Origin: G965220205 sp965220205
GTDB taxonomy: Bacteria; Chloroflexota; Dehalococcoidia; Lucifugimonadales; Australimonadaceae
Length of the DNA: 64,000 bases
Direction of reading: 5' to 3'
NCBI GenBank assembly: GCA_965220205.1
Contig: OZ244812.1
Location: 124,001 to 188,000, forward strand
Shown here: piece by piece, positions 1-8,535 of the stretch
How the letters are laid out: each line of letters opens with the position of its first letter
How positions within the stretch are numbered: the first letter of the stretch is position 1
Notes under the pieces: generated by a model
The model's database searches: none
Seen by the model: only the letters and a program-made list of their open reading frames with translations
What the model was told of the DNA's origin: nothing
Translations under genes and position numbers: made by a program

Positions 1-1
1 C

Positions 2-802
2 GTCCTCGTCACCAACGAAGGAAACGGCCGGATGACGACGTCGGTCCCGCGGGTGCACGTCGCGATCGCCGGCATGGAGAAGGTGCTCCCCGCGATCGAG
101 GACGTTGCGCTGTTCCTGCGGCTGCTGCCGCGGTCGGCCACGGGGCAGCGCATCACGAGCTACAACAGCTTCGTCAGCGGGCCGCGGCAACCGAGCGACG
201 AGGACGGACCCGAAGAGTTCCACCTGATATTCGTGGACAACGGCCGCCTCAAGCTGCTCCAAGACGAAGCCTTGCGCGAGGCGCTGCACTGCATCCGGTG
301 CGGGGCCTGTCTCAACCACTGTCCGGTGTACAGGAAGGTGGGAGGGCACGCGTACGGCTGGGTGTACTCCGGTCCCATCGGCGCGGTCATCACGCCTGTG
401 TTGACCAACGCGAAGGAGGCGAAGGACCTGCCGTTCGCCTCGACGCTCTGCGGCGCGTGCCGCGACGTGTGTCCCGTGGCGATTGACCTGCCCCGGATGC
501 TGCTGCACCTGCGCGCGGGCCTGGCCGAAGGGGCGCCGGGGATCGAGCGGGCCAGCTCCTGGACGGAGCGCTGGGCGGTGAAGCGCTGGCACAACGCAAT
601 GAAGACTCGCAAGACGCTCGAACGCTCCGCGCGGTTCGCCCGGCTGCTCCAGCGGCCAATCACGAGACGCGGGAGGATTCGCAAGCTCCGGTTCGCGCCG
701 ACCGCCTCCGGTTGGACGAAGGGGCGCGACTTCCCGGCCGTGGCCCGGCAGTCATTCGGATCGCTTTGGCGCGAGGGCCTCGGCGCCCCGGGGGCCCGCT
801 AG
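2..802 (+). CDS. lutB: LutB-type iron-sulfur protein (L-lactate oxidation), 5' end outside window
   Basis: The open frame runs in from the left edge (first full codon at base 2), so the gene is 5'-truncated by the window; about 266 residues are visible. The first residues read LVTNEGNGR, as in LutB-type LUD-domain proteins just before the ferredoxin-like part. Two Cys clusters follow, CIRCGACLNHCP and CGACRDVCP, typical of two [4Fe-4S] clusters. In the Lut(A)BC complex LutB passes electrons from L-lactate oxidation. The stop TAG shares its last G with the GTG of the downstream lutC, so the two are translationally coupled. An internal ATG at 32 is not the true start. Confidence 0.85.
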   Translation, partial: VLVTNEGNGRMTTSVPRVHVAIAGMEKVLPAIEDVALFLRLLPRSATGQRITSYNSFVSGPRQPSDEDGPEEFHLIFVDNGRLKLLQDEALREALHCIRCGACLNHCPVYRKVGGHAYGWVYSGPIGAVITPVLTNAKEAKDLPFASTLCGACRDVCPVAIDLPRMLLHLRAGLAEGAPGIERASSWTERWAVKRWHNAMKTRKTLERSARFARLLQRPITRRGRIRKLRFAPTASGWTKGRDFPAVARQSFGSLWREGLGAPGAR

Positions 803-1548
803 TGCCGCCGGAAGAGCACCCGAACAAGGCTGCGTTCCTGGGCCGTGTCCGCGCGGCCTTGGGCAGGACCGAGCCGATCTCTCACACGCCGGACCACCCG
901 CCGCTCAAGGCGACGCCCATCCGTCAGGAGGAGAAGGTGCGGACGGTCCGCGCGAAGAACGAGGCGAGACGTCCGCAGCTCCTGACCCGCCTGGCCGAAA
1001 CGGCGACCGCGGCCTCGTGGCACGTGCACCGCGTCAACACGCCGCAGGGCGCCGCGGCGACGGTGGCAGAGGTGGCCGCGCGGCTGCGGGCGAGAAGCGT
1101 CGTGCGGTCGGCGGAGCCGGTCTTCTCGACCGTCGACGTGGACGGCGCGCTGCGGGCAAAGAACATTCCGTCGACCGTCCTTGCGGTAGGACGCTCGCGC
1201 ACGCGGCACGACCTGAAGCGACTCGCCTTTGCCGCTGACCTCGGGGTTACGGGGGTCTCCTACGCGATCGCCGAGACGGCGAGCTGCGCGGTGACGCCAC
1301 GCAAGGGTGTGGCGCGGCTGACGTCGCTGGCGCCGCCGGCGCTCGCCCTCGTGGTCGAGGCGGAACAGGTCATCGAGTCGTTGGACGACTTCTTCGCGCT
1401 GACGCGGCTCGAGTACCAGCTGGCGCGCGGGCGCGCGCCGCGCTACTACAACTTCATCTCCGGCCCCTCGCGCACCGCCGACATCGAGCAGACGCTGACG
1501 ATTGGCGTGCACGGCCCCGGCCAAGTGCACATGATCATCGTCGGCTGA
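802..1548 (+). CDS. lutC: LutC/YkgG-family LUD-domain protein
   Basis: 248 residues from a GTG that overlaps the lutB stop (TAGTG). The N-terminus (PPEEHPNKAAFLGRVRAAL) is typical of LutC. The C-terminal half is a LUD domain with the family motif GVSYAIAETAS and an end like FISGPSRTADIE followed by GVHGPGQVHMIIVG. The family is the third subunit of the lactate oxidation complex that replaces classical lactate dehydrogenases. An in-frame start at 712 exists, but it lies inside lutB and is rejected because of the coupled GTG. The last gene of this operon in the window. Confidence 0.85.
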   Translation: MPPEEHPNKAAFLGRVRAALGRTEPISHTPDHPPLKATPIRQEEKVRTVRAKNEARRPQLLTRLAETATAASWHVHRVNTPQGAAATVAEVAARLRARSVVRSAEPVFSTVDVDGALRAKNIPSTVLAVGRSRTRHDLKRLAFAADLGVTGVSYAIAETASCAVTPRKGVARLTSLAPPALALVVEAEQVIESLDDFFALTRLEYQLARGRAPRYYNFISGPSRTADIEQTLTIGVHGPGQVHMIIVG

Positions 1549-1577
1549 TTGGCCTCGCGCGCCTGCTCCGCCTCACT

Positions 1578-3185
1578 CTACCTCTTTCGTCTGTTGGGCC
1601 GGGCCTTGACGGGGGCGGCAGGCGAGACGATGCGCGTATTCACGCAGGCGCCGTTGCGCATCTCGTAGACGTGCGTCGCGATCGTATCCAGGATCGCCGT
1701 ATCGTGCGTAGCGCAGATGATCGTGCCGTCGTAGGTATCGAGGGCGTGCACGAGGCTCGCGCGCGTCGCGCTGTCCAAGTGGTTCGTCGGCTCGTCCAGC
1801 AGCAGAACGTTGTTCGGCTGGATCAGGAACTTCGCCAGCGCCACCCTGCTGCGCTCTCCGCCGGAGAGCACCGACGCAGGCTTGAACACGTCGTCGCCGT
1901 GGAATAGGAAGTCGCCCAGCACCGTCCGTACGCGCTCCTCCGTTGCGCCATCGGCCGCTGCTTGGACCTGTTCGAGAACGGTGCGCTCCGGGTCCAGCGC
2001 CTCATCCTGGTGCTGCTCGTAGTACCCCGGCCGGGCCCGCTCGGCCCACAGCACCTCGCCCTCCAACGGGTCCACTTGGCCCATCGCGATGCGGAGGAGC
2101 GTCGACTTGCCGCTGCCGTTCGGTCCTACGAGTACGACCTTCTGTCCGCGCTCGACGGTGAGGCTGGCGTCGATGAGCACGAATTCGTCGTCGAAGACAT
2201 GGGAGATGGAGTCGAGCGTCAGGACCCGTTGCTCGACGCGTCCGTGCGACCGGATCCGGAACTTCGCCGCCGCCTGGCTGCGGGGCCGAGCGATGCGCTC
2301 CACCTTGGCGAGCGCCTTCTCGCGGCTCTTCACCTGCGTCGCCTTCGTCGCCTTTGCGCGGAAACGGTCGATGAACTGCTGTTGCGAGGCGAGTTGACGT
2401 TCCTGTCTCGCGGCTGCTCTTTCCTGGATCTGGCGCCGCTTCTCCTTCTCGTGGAGGTAGTGGGTGTAGTTGCCGGTGTACGACACGACCCCGGCGTCCC
2501 CGATTTCCAGGACCCTCTGGGCTACTCTGTCCAAGAAGGCGCCGTCGTGCGTGACGATCACGAGCGTGCCCTGGTAGTCGCGGAGCTCGCGCGCCAGCCA
2601 GTCGCGCGCCTTGCTGTCGAGGTGGTTGGTCGGCTCGTCCAACAACAGGTGGTCTGGCCTGCGTACGAGCAGCTGGGCGAGCGATATCCGCATCCGCCAG
2701 CCTCCGCTGAAGGTCCCGCAGAGCTTGGCGTGGTCCTCCTTCTTGAACCCCAGGCCGGCGAGCACACGGTTCACGCGCGCGGCCACGGTGTGGCCGTCTA
2801 GGAGCGCGAACTGCTCGTAGAGGTCGAGTGACTCCGCCACGAGGGCCGGCGCGTCGTCCCCGGCGTCGACAAGCATTGCCTCGATCGCCGCGAGCCGTCG
2901 GGAGACCGCGAGCGCCTCGGGGAACGCCGACCACATCTCCCGTTCCAGCGTCAGCTCGGGGTCAAACCGGGACTCCTGTCGCAGGTAGCCCAACGATCCG
3001 CCGCGATGCCCGGCGCTGCCCGACGTTGGCGTCTCCTCTCCGGCCAGCATGCGCAGCAGCGTTGTCTTGCCGACGCCGTTCGGCCCAACCAGCGCGACGC
3101 GTTCACCGTCGGCGACGTTGAACAGGACGTCCCTGAAGAGATCGACGCCGCCGAAGGAATGGGCGACGTCTAGAGCGAAGAGCAT
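1578..3185 (-). CDS. ABC-F family ATPase (ribosome-associated type)
   Basis: 535 residues with two nucleotide-binding domains on one chain and no membrane segment. Domain 1 has Walker A GPNGVGKTT at about residue 34, the signature FSGGWRMRISLAQ and Walker B LLLDEPTNHLD. Domain 2 has GPNGSGKST, LSGGERSRVALAK and again LLLDEPTNHLD. The charged linker between them, rich in Gln, Arg and Lys, is the P-site-tRNA interaction motif of ABC-F proteins. These act on the translating ribosome (EttA/Uup-like) or give antibiotic resistance; the subtype cannot be fixed by eye. The second Walker A follows a typical linker of about 80 residues. Convergent with lutC. Confidence 0.9.
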   Translation of the reverse strand: MLFALDVAHSFGGVDLFRDVLFNVADGERVALVGPNGVGKTTLLRMLAGEETPTSGSAGHRGGSLGYLRQESRFDPELTLEREMWSAFPEALAVSRRLAAIEAMLVDAGDDAPALVAESLDLYEQFALLDGHTVAARVNRVLAGLGFKKEDHAKLCGTFSGGWRMRISLAQLLVRRPDHLLLDEPTNHLDSKARDWLARELRDYQGTLVIVTHDGAFLDRVAQRVLEIGDAGVVSYTGNYTHYLHEKEKRRQIQERAAARQERQLASQQQFIDRFRAKATKATQVKSREKALAKVERIARPRSQAAAKFRIRSHGRVEQRVLTLDSISHVFDDEFVLIDASLTVERGQKVVLVGPNGSGKSTLLRIAMGQVDPLEGEVLWAERARPGYYEQHQDEALDPERTVLEQVQAAADGATEERVRTVLGDFLFHGDDVFKPASVLSGGERSRVALAKFLIQPNNVLLLDEPTNHLDSATRASLVHALDTYDGTIICATHDTAILDTIATHVYEMRNGACVNTRIVSPAAPVKARPNRRKR

Positions 3186-3284
3186 CTGAGTCCGCCAGAG
3201 AGCGCGTGAATTGGTCCGCGCGACCGGGTCCGTCCCATTATCGCATATCGTAGATTTGCCCTCCGCCGGGGAGGGGCAGCGTGC

Positions 3285-3896
3285 CTACAGGACCACCCGG
3301 CGCGGCGGGACGCGCTGCCGTTCGCTGCCGATGACCTCCACGATGCGCTCGACGGTCTCGGCGACGGCGTCGGTCTCGTTGACGATGACGAAGTCGAAGC
3401 TCTCCGCCTGCGCGAGCTCGCCCCGGGCTGTCTGGATGCGGAGCTTCATCTGCTCCGGCGATTCGGTCTTGCGCGAGATGAGGCGCCGCTCGAGTTCCTC
3501 CATGCTCGGCGCGGTGAGGAAGATCAGCAGCGCGTCGGGCGCGAGCCGCCGGATGCTCGCCGCGCCCTGGACATCGACCTTGACGAGCGCATCGCGGCCC
3601 TCGGCGAGAGCGTCCCGCAGCGGCGCCCTCGGGCTGCCGTAGCGGCGCCCGTACACCACGGCGTGTTCGAGGAACTCGCCGCGGTCGAGCAGCGACTCGA
3701 AGCGGTCCGCGGTGAGAAAGGAGTAGTCGAGGCCGTCGACCTCGCCGGGGCGCTGGGGGCGCGTTGTGGCAGTGACCGAGATGAACAGCTCGGGATGGGT
3801 CCGCCGCAACTCGATGAGCACGGCGTCCTTGCCGACGCCGGAGGGGCCGGAGAGCACGACCAACAGCGGTCCGCCGCCGGGACTACCGCCGCTCAC
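3285..3896 (-). CDS. gmk: Guanylate kinase
   Basis: 203 residues from GTG at 3896, which overlaps the aroA stop (GTGA); a longer in-frame start at 3965 lies inside aroA and is rejected. The P-loop is SGPSGVGKDAV, with Asp where many family members have Ser/Thr after the Lys. Further family motifs are TTRPQRPGEVDGLDYSFL and FLEHAVVYGRRYGSP (GMP-binding region). It converts GMP to GDP with ATP. The length fits the family (about 200). Coupled to aroA in one minus-strand operon. Confidence 0.92.
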   Translation of the reverse strand: MSGGSPGGGPLLVVLSGPSGVGKDAVLIELRRTHPELFISVTATTRPQRPGEVDGLDYSFLTADRFESLLDRGEFLEHAVVYGRRYGSPRAPLRDALAEGRDALVKVDVQGAASIRRLAPDALLIFLTAPSMEELERRLISRKTESPEQMKLRIQTARGELAQAESFDFVIVNETDAVAETVERIVEVIGSERQRVPPRRVVL

Positions 3897-5179
3897 GACC
3901 TCGCGCTGCCCCCGCCGAGCCCGCGCATCTCGTCCCAGAACGTCGGATACGAGACAGAGGCGCACTCGGCGCCGCTGACGGTCGTGCGTCCGGTCGCGAG
4001 CAGCCCGCCGATGCCGATGGTCATGGCGATCCGGTGGTCGGCGTGGCTCCGGCCCGCGGCGCCGCGCAACCGCCGGCCGCCGGTGATGCGCATGCCGTCC
4101 TCCGTCTCCGCCGCAGTGGCCCCGAGGCGCGTCAGCTCCTGGACCGTCGTCTTGATGCGGTCGGACTCCTTCACGCGGAGCTCCGATGCGTCGCGTACGA
4201 CGGTCGTGCCCTTGGCGAAGCAGGCGGCCAGCGCGAGTACGGGGACCTCGTCGATCAGGCGCGGGATGAGGTCCCCGGCGATCTCCGTGGCGCGCAGCTC
4301 GCTGGAGCGCGCCACGAGGTCGGCGACCCGCTCGCCGCCCTCGGCGCGCTCGTTCTCGACGCTGATGTCGGCGCCCATCGCTTGGAGGACGTCGAGGACG
4401 CCCGTGCGGCTCGGGTTCGTTCCGACGCCGACGACGCGCACCTCGGCGTCGGGGTGGCAGACGCCGGCCACGAGCCAGTACGCCGCCGACGAGATGTCCG
4501 CCGGCACGGTCACGTCCATCGCCTTCAGCCTACCGGGCCGCACCGCGACGGTCAGTCCGTCCTCCCACACCTCCACGCCCATCGCCCGGAACATGAGCTC
4601 GGTGTGGTCGCGAGAGAGCGCGGGCTGGTCGAGGACCGTCTCGCCGTCCGCGAAGAGTCCCGCCAGCAGCAGCGCGCTCTTCACCTGGGCGCTGGCGACA
4701 GGCATCCGGTAGCGGATGCCCCGGAGCGACCCGCCCCGGAACGCGAGCGGCGCGAGGGCGCCTCCGCCGCGCCCGTCGATGACTGCGCCCATCTGGCGCA
4801 ACGGCTCGACGATGCGGCCCATGGGCCGCGAGCGGATGGACCGGTCGCCGGACATGACGGACATGAACGGCTGCCCCGCCAGGATGCCTGCCATCAGGCG
4901 GGTGGTCGTGCCGCTGTTGCCGGCGTTCAGCACGTCGGCAGGCTCGTGGGGCACGCCGCCGCGGACGGTGAACGAGCTGCCCGACGTCGCTATCCCGGCG
5001 CCGAGGGCGCGGAGGATGCGCAGCGTCGCCTGGCAATCGGCGCCGGGGCCGAAGTTGTCGACGCGGGCCTCGCCGTCGGCTATGGCGTTGAAGATGGCGG
5101 CCCGGTGCGAGATGGACTTGTCCCCTGGCGGGGTGATCTCGCCAACGAGGCGCTTGGGGCGGCGGACGGCTATCTGCAT
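3893..5179 (-). CDS. aroA: 3-phosphoshikimate 1-carboxyvinyltransferase (EPSP synthase)
   Basis: 428 residues from ATG at 5179 (MQIAVRRPKRLVGEI). The frame stays open about 290 nt further upstream, but that part is repeat-derived and not protein-like. Family motifs: PPGDKSISHRAAIFNAIADGEA near the N-terminus, the LNAGNSGTTTRLMAGIL loop, GDRSIRSRPMGR and the C-terminal IDEVPVLALAACFA, RVKESDRI and SHADHRIAM. It condenses shikimate 3-phosphate with PEP. Chorismate synthase lies at the other end of the window, so the pathway is split. Upstream is a 560-bp repeat-rich gap. Confidence 0.95.
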   Translation of the reverse strand: MQIAVRRPKRLVGEITPPGDKSISHRAAIFNAIADGEARVDNFGPGADCQATLRILRALGAGIATSGSSFTVRGGVPHEPADVLNAGNSGTTTRLMAGILAGQPFMSVMSGDRSIRSRPMGRIVEPLRQMGAVIDGRGGGALAPLAFRGGSLRGIRYRMPVASAQVKSALLLAGLFADGETVLDQPALSRDHTELMFRAMGVEVWEDGLTVAVRPGRLKAMDVTVPADISSAAYWLVAGVCHPDAEVRVVGVGTNPSRTGVLDVLQAMGADISVENERAEGGERVADLVARSSELRATEIAGDLIPRLIDEVPVLALAACFAKGTTVVRDASELRVKESDRIKTTVQELTRLGATAAETEDGMRITGGRRLRGAAGRSHADHRIAMTIGIGGLLATGRTTVSGAECASVSYPTFWDEMRGLGGGSARS

Positions 5180-5740
5180 GGGCAACTCCGCGCGGGTGTT
5201 GGCGGAGATTCTAGCACCGCGCCGGGCCATTCCGGCGGCTGACGTGGCGGTCCATCGACGTTGCCAAGCTGGCGCAGTCGGCGGTCGGTCGTCCTGGATT
5301 CCCGTGTCGGCGCACGAGAATGACGAGAGGGGAGACGAGGATGACGGCATGCGCGCGAAAATGACGGCGGGGCGGGCGGGAATGACCGCGGGAAAGACGG
5401 GAATGGACCGGAATGGCACAGGCGCTCTACTCGTAGGGCGTGCGATCTTACGAGTGGAGTGCCTGTTCAAAGTGCGTCAAAGTGTCTCATTTGGTCTCAT
5501 TCCGCCCTTAGGTGACCGGACGCGGGGGCCAGGGCTGCCGCCGGAGGCCGACCGTTGGGGACAGTGTAGGAGGCGAGGGGACGACTGGGGAAGGGCCGGA
5601 TGTCGCACTCAGGGCATGCGGCGTTGGCTTTGCGGCTGGCTACAACGCTCGTTCTTGCTCGGGAAGGGGGGGCCACTGAGAGTGGGCCCAGACTCGGGAG
5701 GGGCGCATCGTCATGGGGCGCGTTTCGGCTCGTTGGGGGG
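5180..5740. other. Intergenic stretch of degenerate dispersed repeats
   Basis: No convincing gene on either strand. It holds one R1 repeat (5296-5325), then several decayed REP-like pieces of the form CGGGAATGAC (5340-5420), a short array of TCTCATTT words (5486-5505), and a block at 5557-5608 that recurs imperfectly at 56601-56652 (family R3). ORFs crossing this region have no plausible composition. Confidence 0.6.
5296..5325 (+). repeat. Dispersed repeat R1, copy 1
   Basis: GGATTCCCGTGT, a short spacer, then CACGAGAATGACG. The halves form an imperfect hairpin (ATTCCCGTG against CACGAGAAT). Five more copies occur in the window at 24930, 27911, 43625, 47265 and 57311, all outside genes. It resembles REP or dRS3-type intergenic repeats. 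Confidence 0.75.
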
Positions 5741-5914
5741 TCAACTGAAGATGTACCGAACTGCGACGCCCATGGATGCAAGACCGATTCCGATCCACAC
5801 GACGAGCAGAACCCCCTCGATGCGCGCGGTCTTCTCGAAGAGCTGCCGGTGTTCGTTGGCGTTCTGCTTCTCCATACTGTCGAAGCGTTCGCCTAGGTCG
5901 TCTAGCGTGGTCAT
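5741..5914 (-). CDS. 57-residue single-span membrane protein with N-terminal coiled coil
   Basis: Starts MTTLDDLGERFDSMEKQNA and ends VAVRYIFS. Residues 1-33 are charged and heptad-like, residues about 34-53 form one hydrophobic span (GVLLVVWIGIGLASMG), and the C-terminus is very short. A strong ribosome binding site (AGGAGGGG) sits just upstream of the ATG at 5914. Codon use is like that of neighbouring genes. No family recognised; small coiled-coil plus TM proteins of this type (DUF1640- or XhlA-like in shape) occur beside phage or toxin genes, but that link is only inference here. Confidence 0.6.
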   Translation of the reverse strand: MTTLDDLGERFDSMEKQNANEHRQLFEKTARIEGVLLVVWIGIGLASMGVAVRYIFS

Positions 5915-6112
5915 TCGGCCCCTCCTATCAGGCGGCGGTCGCCCACCGCACCCGTTGGTCAGGCCGCTGTTGTCATCTTACCACGGGGAGAGGGCAAAGG
6001 GGCGATCCCCCATTCACAGAGGCAATCTCCCACGGTCCCGGGTAAACTGGGATGTAATCTCCACTCGGGAGGCATTGAACGCCCTTCGTGGATACGCATA
6101 CTGACAGAGAGA

Positions 6113-6136
6113 ATACGTATACATTTTATGGGAGGA
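6113..6136 (+). promoter_or_regulatory. Putative promoter/operator and RBS of the VapBC-like module
   Basis: The palindrome ATACGTAT (6113-6120) sits in an AT-rich patch (TACATTTTAT) just before GGGAGGA (6130-6136), which is spaced 10 nt from the antitoxin ATG. AT-richness here contrasts sharply with the surroundings. VapB-type antitoxins commonly bind palindromes at their own promoter; assignment is inference. Confidence 0.35.
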
Positions 6137-6146
6137 TCCGATAGCC

Positions 6147-6371
6147 ATGAAGCAGAAGCTCACGATCACCGTGGATAGCGATCTGCTCCCGATAGCCAAG
6201 CGGTACGCCCGCTCTCGGGGCGTCTCGCTTTCGTCGTTGATCGAGCAGTCTCTCAGGGAGATAGCGGGAGAGCCGACTCCGTCCTTCGCCTCGCGCTGGC
6301 GGGGCCGGTTCCGGCCGGCGGAGCGTGACGACCCGCGTTACGACGCGCTGGCCAAGAAGTATCTCCAATGA
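6147..6371 (+). CDS. Antitoxin, DUF6364/ribbon-helix-helix type
   Basis: 74 residues. The N-terminus KQKLTITVDSDLLPIAKRYA followed by SRGVSLSSLIEQSLREI is a ribbon-helix-helix DNA-binding unit (residues 1-40). The charged C-terminus (residues 45-74) would wrap the toxin. It probably neutralises the PIN toxin encoded next and represses their shared promoter. Strong RBS GGGAGGA. The stop overlaps the toxin start (ATGA), the usual arrangement for antitoxin-first modules. Confidence 0.8.
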   Translation: MKQKLTITVDSDLLPIAKRYARSRGVSLSSLIEQSLREIAGEPTPSFASRWRGRFRPAERDDPRYDALAKKYLQ

Positions 6372-6775
6372 TGCTTCTGGACACCGATGTGCTCATCGAC
6401 GTCGCGCTCGACAGGCATCCGCACTCGGACCCGGCATCGGAGCTCCTGGAGCGGATCGAGCATGGCGCGGAGAGCGCATACATCGCGTGGCACACCGTGT
6501 CGAATCTCTACTACATCGTGGCCCCGTCGCGCGGCGGGGTGAGCACTCGCGACTTCATCGTCGAATTGACGCGCTTCGTGGCGGTGGCGACAACCGACAG
6601 GGAAGCGGTCCGCTGGGCCGCCGAGCTTCCGGTGGCGGACTTCGAGGACGCGCTGCAGATCGCCGCCGCCCGCGCCTGCGGCGCTCGGCACATTGTGACG
6701 AGGAACGTCAGGGACTACGAACGGTCTCCGATACGCGCGGTCAGCCCACAGGAGGCGCTCAGCGGATTGCTCTAA
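6368..6775 (+). CDS. PIN-domain ribonuclease toxin (VapC-like)
   Basis: 135 residues. The PIN core starts MLLDTDVLIDVAL (first acidic residue at 5). The middle has TVSNLYYIV, and the later acidic cluster is VADFEDALQIAAA (about residues 92-104), followed by IVTRNVRDYERS, the usual C-terminal PIN motif. VapC-type toxins are Mg-dependent RNases that cut tRNA or rRNA. The ATG at 6368 overlaps the antitoxin stop; a second ATG directly follows. All conserved acidic positions appear present, so the toxin looks active. Confidence 0.85.
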   Translation: MMLLDTDVLIDVALDRHPHSDPASELLERIEHGAESAYIAWHTVSNLYYIVAPSRGGVSTRDFIVELTRFVAVATTDREAVRWAAELPVADFEDALQIAAARACGARHIVTRNVRDYERSPIRAVSPQEALSGLL

Positions 6776-6825
6776 CGGGGTGACCGCCCGCTGAGTCTCC
6801 TAGCTTGGGATTGCTGCTTTGCCGC

Positions 6826-7176
6826 CTAACCGGCGCCGTCCGGCAGGGTGAAGGCCCCAGTCGAGTCGGCCTCGACGGGGAACACGTCGACGACAGCCGC
6901 GCGGTCGATGGGGCCGTAGACGTGGGGGTACCAGTCGCCGGGGCGCGATTCCTCGACGCGCAGCTCGGCGGTCAGCTTGGCGGGGTCGACGACGAGGAGG
7001 ACGAGGGCGCGGTGGCCCGCGAAGTGCCGGGCGAGGACGCCGCGCAACTGGTCCGGGCGGCAGTTGTGGACAAACCCTTCGACCGCGAGTGAGTCGGGCT
7101 CATAGAACGGCGAGCCGCTCCCGCGCCGCCAGGCGTCCGGGGTCGTGACGTGGATGATGTGGCCTTGCGCTATCAT
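6826..7176 (-). CDS. DUF952 family protein
   Basis: 116 residues. Family features: IIHVTTPDAWRRG near the N-terminus, EGFVHNCRPDQLRGVLARHF in the middle, LVLLVVDPAKL, then ELRVEESRPGDWYPHVYGPIDRAAVVDV. This is the compact alpha-beta DUF952 fold, whose biochemical role is unknown. Divergent from the small gene at 7206, with 29 bp between the starts. Length matches the family. Confidence 0.8.
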   Translation of the reverse strand: MIAQGHIIHVTTPDAWRRGSGSPFYEPDSLAVEGFVHNCRPDQLRGVLARHFAGHRALVLLVVDPAKLTAELRVEESRPGDWYPHVYGPIDRAAVVDVFPVEADSTGAFTLPDGAG

Positions 7177-7205
7177 GCGTCGGCATTCCTTCGGAGGTGG
7201 CCGGC

Positions 7206-7376
7206 ATGGCGCTCAACACACCCAACGACCGCGCGCTCGTCAATGTCGTCGCGGCATACGAGCGGGAGATCATGGGTCCCAAGCTGACCGCGAACCAGCT
7301 TACCCGAATCGCCGAGACGACGAAGCGGATGCTACTGGACGAGATTCACTCCGCCAAGGCGACGGGGCGAGGGTAG
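7206..7376 (+). CDS. 56-residue hypothetical protein
   Basis: MALNTPNDRALVNVVAAYER, then a helical, charged sequence to the stop at 7374-7376. GGAGGTGG lies 5 nt before the ATG, a strong RBS, and third codon positions are mostly G/C as in neighbours. Predicted as one or two amphipathic helices; no membrane span. Not recognised. Divergent from the DUF952 gene and convergent with the next gene, five bases away. Confidence 0.55.
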   Translation: MALNTPNDRALVNVVAAYEREIMGPKLTANQLTRIAETTKRMLLDEIHSAKATGRG

Positions 7377-7381
7377 GGGGC

Positions 7382-7924
7382 TCAGGCGGCCGACGGGGAG
7401 GGCTCGGACTCGCCGGGATCGGTGGGCGGCGCCGACACATCGGCGGCGTAGCGGGAGTAGCAGTCGGGGTGGAAGTAGAGGACGAGCGGCGTCAACGGCG
7501 ATTCCGGTACCGCGCTTGATTCCTGCCACGCGCGTCTGAGGCGTTGGACTGTCGAGACGGCGAATATGCCTGTCCCAATCGTGCGTGTAACGGGATGGAG
7601 AAGGAATCCGACCTTCATCCCGGTGACTGCCATAGCAAACATGATTACGCCGGTGGAGGCTGCTGCTCGTGCGGTGTCTTTGGCGGTGTTCTCAGCGGCC
7701 CGCTTCTTGGAAAGCCCGCCCCGGAATACGCGGATGGAGTTCTCCACCGCGCTTATCGGAGCCTCCCACACTGCCGCACGCAGAGCAGATCTCGCGGCGA
7801 GCTTCCCGGTAGCTGCCATACTTCTGGCCTGAGTGCTGAGCTTGTCGAGCCGGGACATATCCTTGGCGCCGCGGGTCTGGTTCTTCTTTGCGGCTTCCCA
7901 GACTATGTTCCGTGGATCCTGCAC
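7382..7924 (-). CDS. Hypothetical protein with hydrophobic central helices
   Basis: 180 residues from a GTG at 7924; an in-frame ATG at 7858 is an alternative. Residues about 23-80 are Lys/Arg/Ala-rich and helical. One or two hydrophobic segments follow (STGVIMFAMAVTGMKVG and TGIFAVSTVQ, about 90-130), and an acidic Pro/Ser-rich tail ends the protein. LYFHPDCYSRYA contains the only Cys near the end. Not recognised. It lies downstream of the Cys-rich gene at 7994 on the same strand (69-bp gap), so the two may be co-transcribed. Confidence 0.5.
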   Translation of the reverse strand: MQDPRNIVWEAAKKNQTRGAKDMSRLDKLSTQARSMAATGKLAARSALRAAVWEAPISAVENSIRVFRGGLSKKRAAENTAKDTARAAASTGVIMFAMAVTGMKVGFLLHPVTRTIGTGIFAVSTVQRLRRAWQESSAVPESPLTPLVLYFHPDCYSRYAADVSAPPTDPGESEPSPSAA

Positions 7925-7993
7925 TAGATGCGGACTATTGGCGACCGACTTTAGGTGGCTGGCCTGCTTCCCATCTAGGAAATCCAGGACGGC

Positions 7994-8512
7994 CTACTCA
8001 CCTTGTGCTTGGATAGCCCAAGGAACGCTATGTTTGTAGAAATCTGCCGCTTCAGCGAGATTGCGTAGCCCTCGTTTGCCTCGCAATCCACCGCTAATGA
8101 ATCTCCACTGGGTAGCGCGGCTCAAACCATCGAAGGGTGTGCGCTTGCTTGCGATTCTGATTAGTAGGAAAAGAACTACCGGGCTTGGTTCGCCCGGAGC
8201 GTCGTCCTCGCCTCCGGGCAGGAGGACGTAGTCGACTGTGAATCTCTGTCGGAGCCAGATGGCCTCTCCGCAATAGATGCAGTTAACCTCTTCCTCGGCC
8301 ACGTGCGTGGGCTGCCGGGAGGCGTACGTCTGGTAGCACGGCACGTTGCCAGACTCGCACTCCTCACAGGCGAGATGGAAATGCCGAAGCTGGGCTCGAT
8401 CGACGCCCGGAGGGAGCGCCTCCGGCGCGTCGGATAGGAGCGACGAGCCTTCAGCGATGGCGTGCTGACAGCCTGCGCAGGCTAGGGGCTCGGGAGCAGC
8501 GATGCGCCACAT
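7994..8512 (-). CDS. Hypothetical zinc-ribbon-like protein
   Basis: 172 residues. Metal-binding pairs are visible: CAGC at residues 13-16, HFHLACEEC about 44-52, and CIYC about 77-80. The N-terminal half resembles a treble-clef or LIM-like arrangement. The C-terminal half (WLRQRFTVDYVLLPGG onward) is mixed alpha-beta with no motif I recognise. AT content is slightly higher than neighbours. It sits between a hypothetical protein and the BrnTA-like module on the same strand. Confidence 0.55.
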   Translation of the reverse strand: MWRIAAPEPLACAGCQHAIAEGSSLLSDAPEALPPGVDRAQLRHFHLACEECESGNVPCYQTYASRQPTHVAEEEVNCIYCGEAIWLRQRFTVDYVLLPGGEDDAPGEPSPVVLFLLIRIASKRTPFDGLSRATQWRFISGGLRGKRGLRNLAEAADFYKHSVPWAIQAQGE

Positions 8513-8535
8513 AGTGGGGTCCCTATCTGTTCATC

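Noticed and set aside
5497..5781. 94-codon minus-strand frame
   Set aside because: Composed of repeat-derived sequence, overlaps the small membrane gene in another frame and has no family signal.
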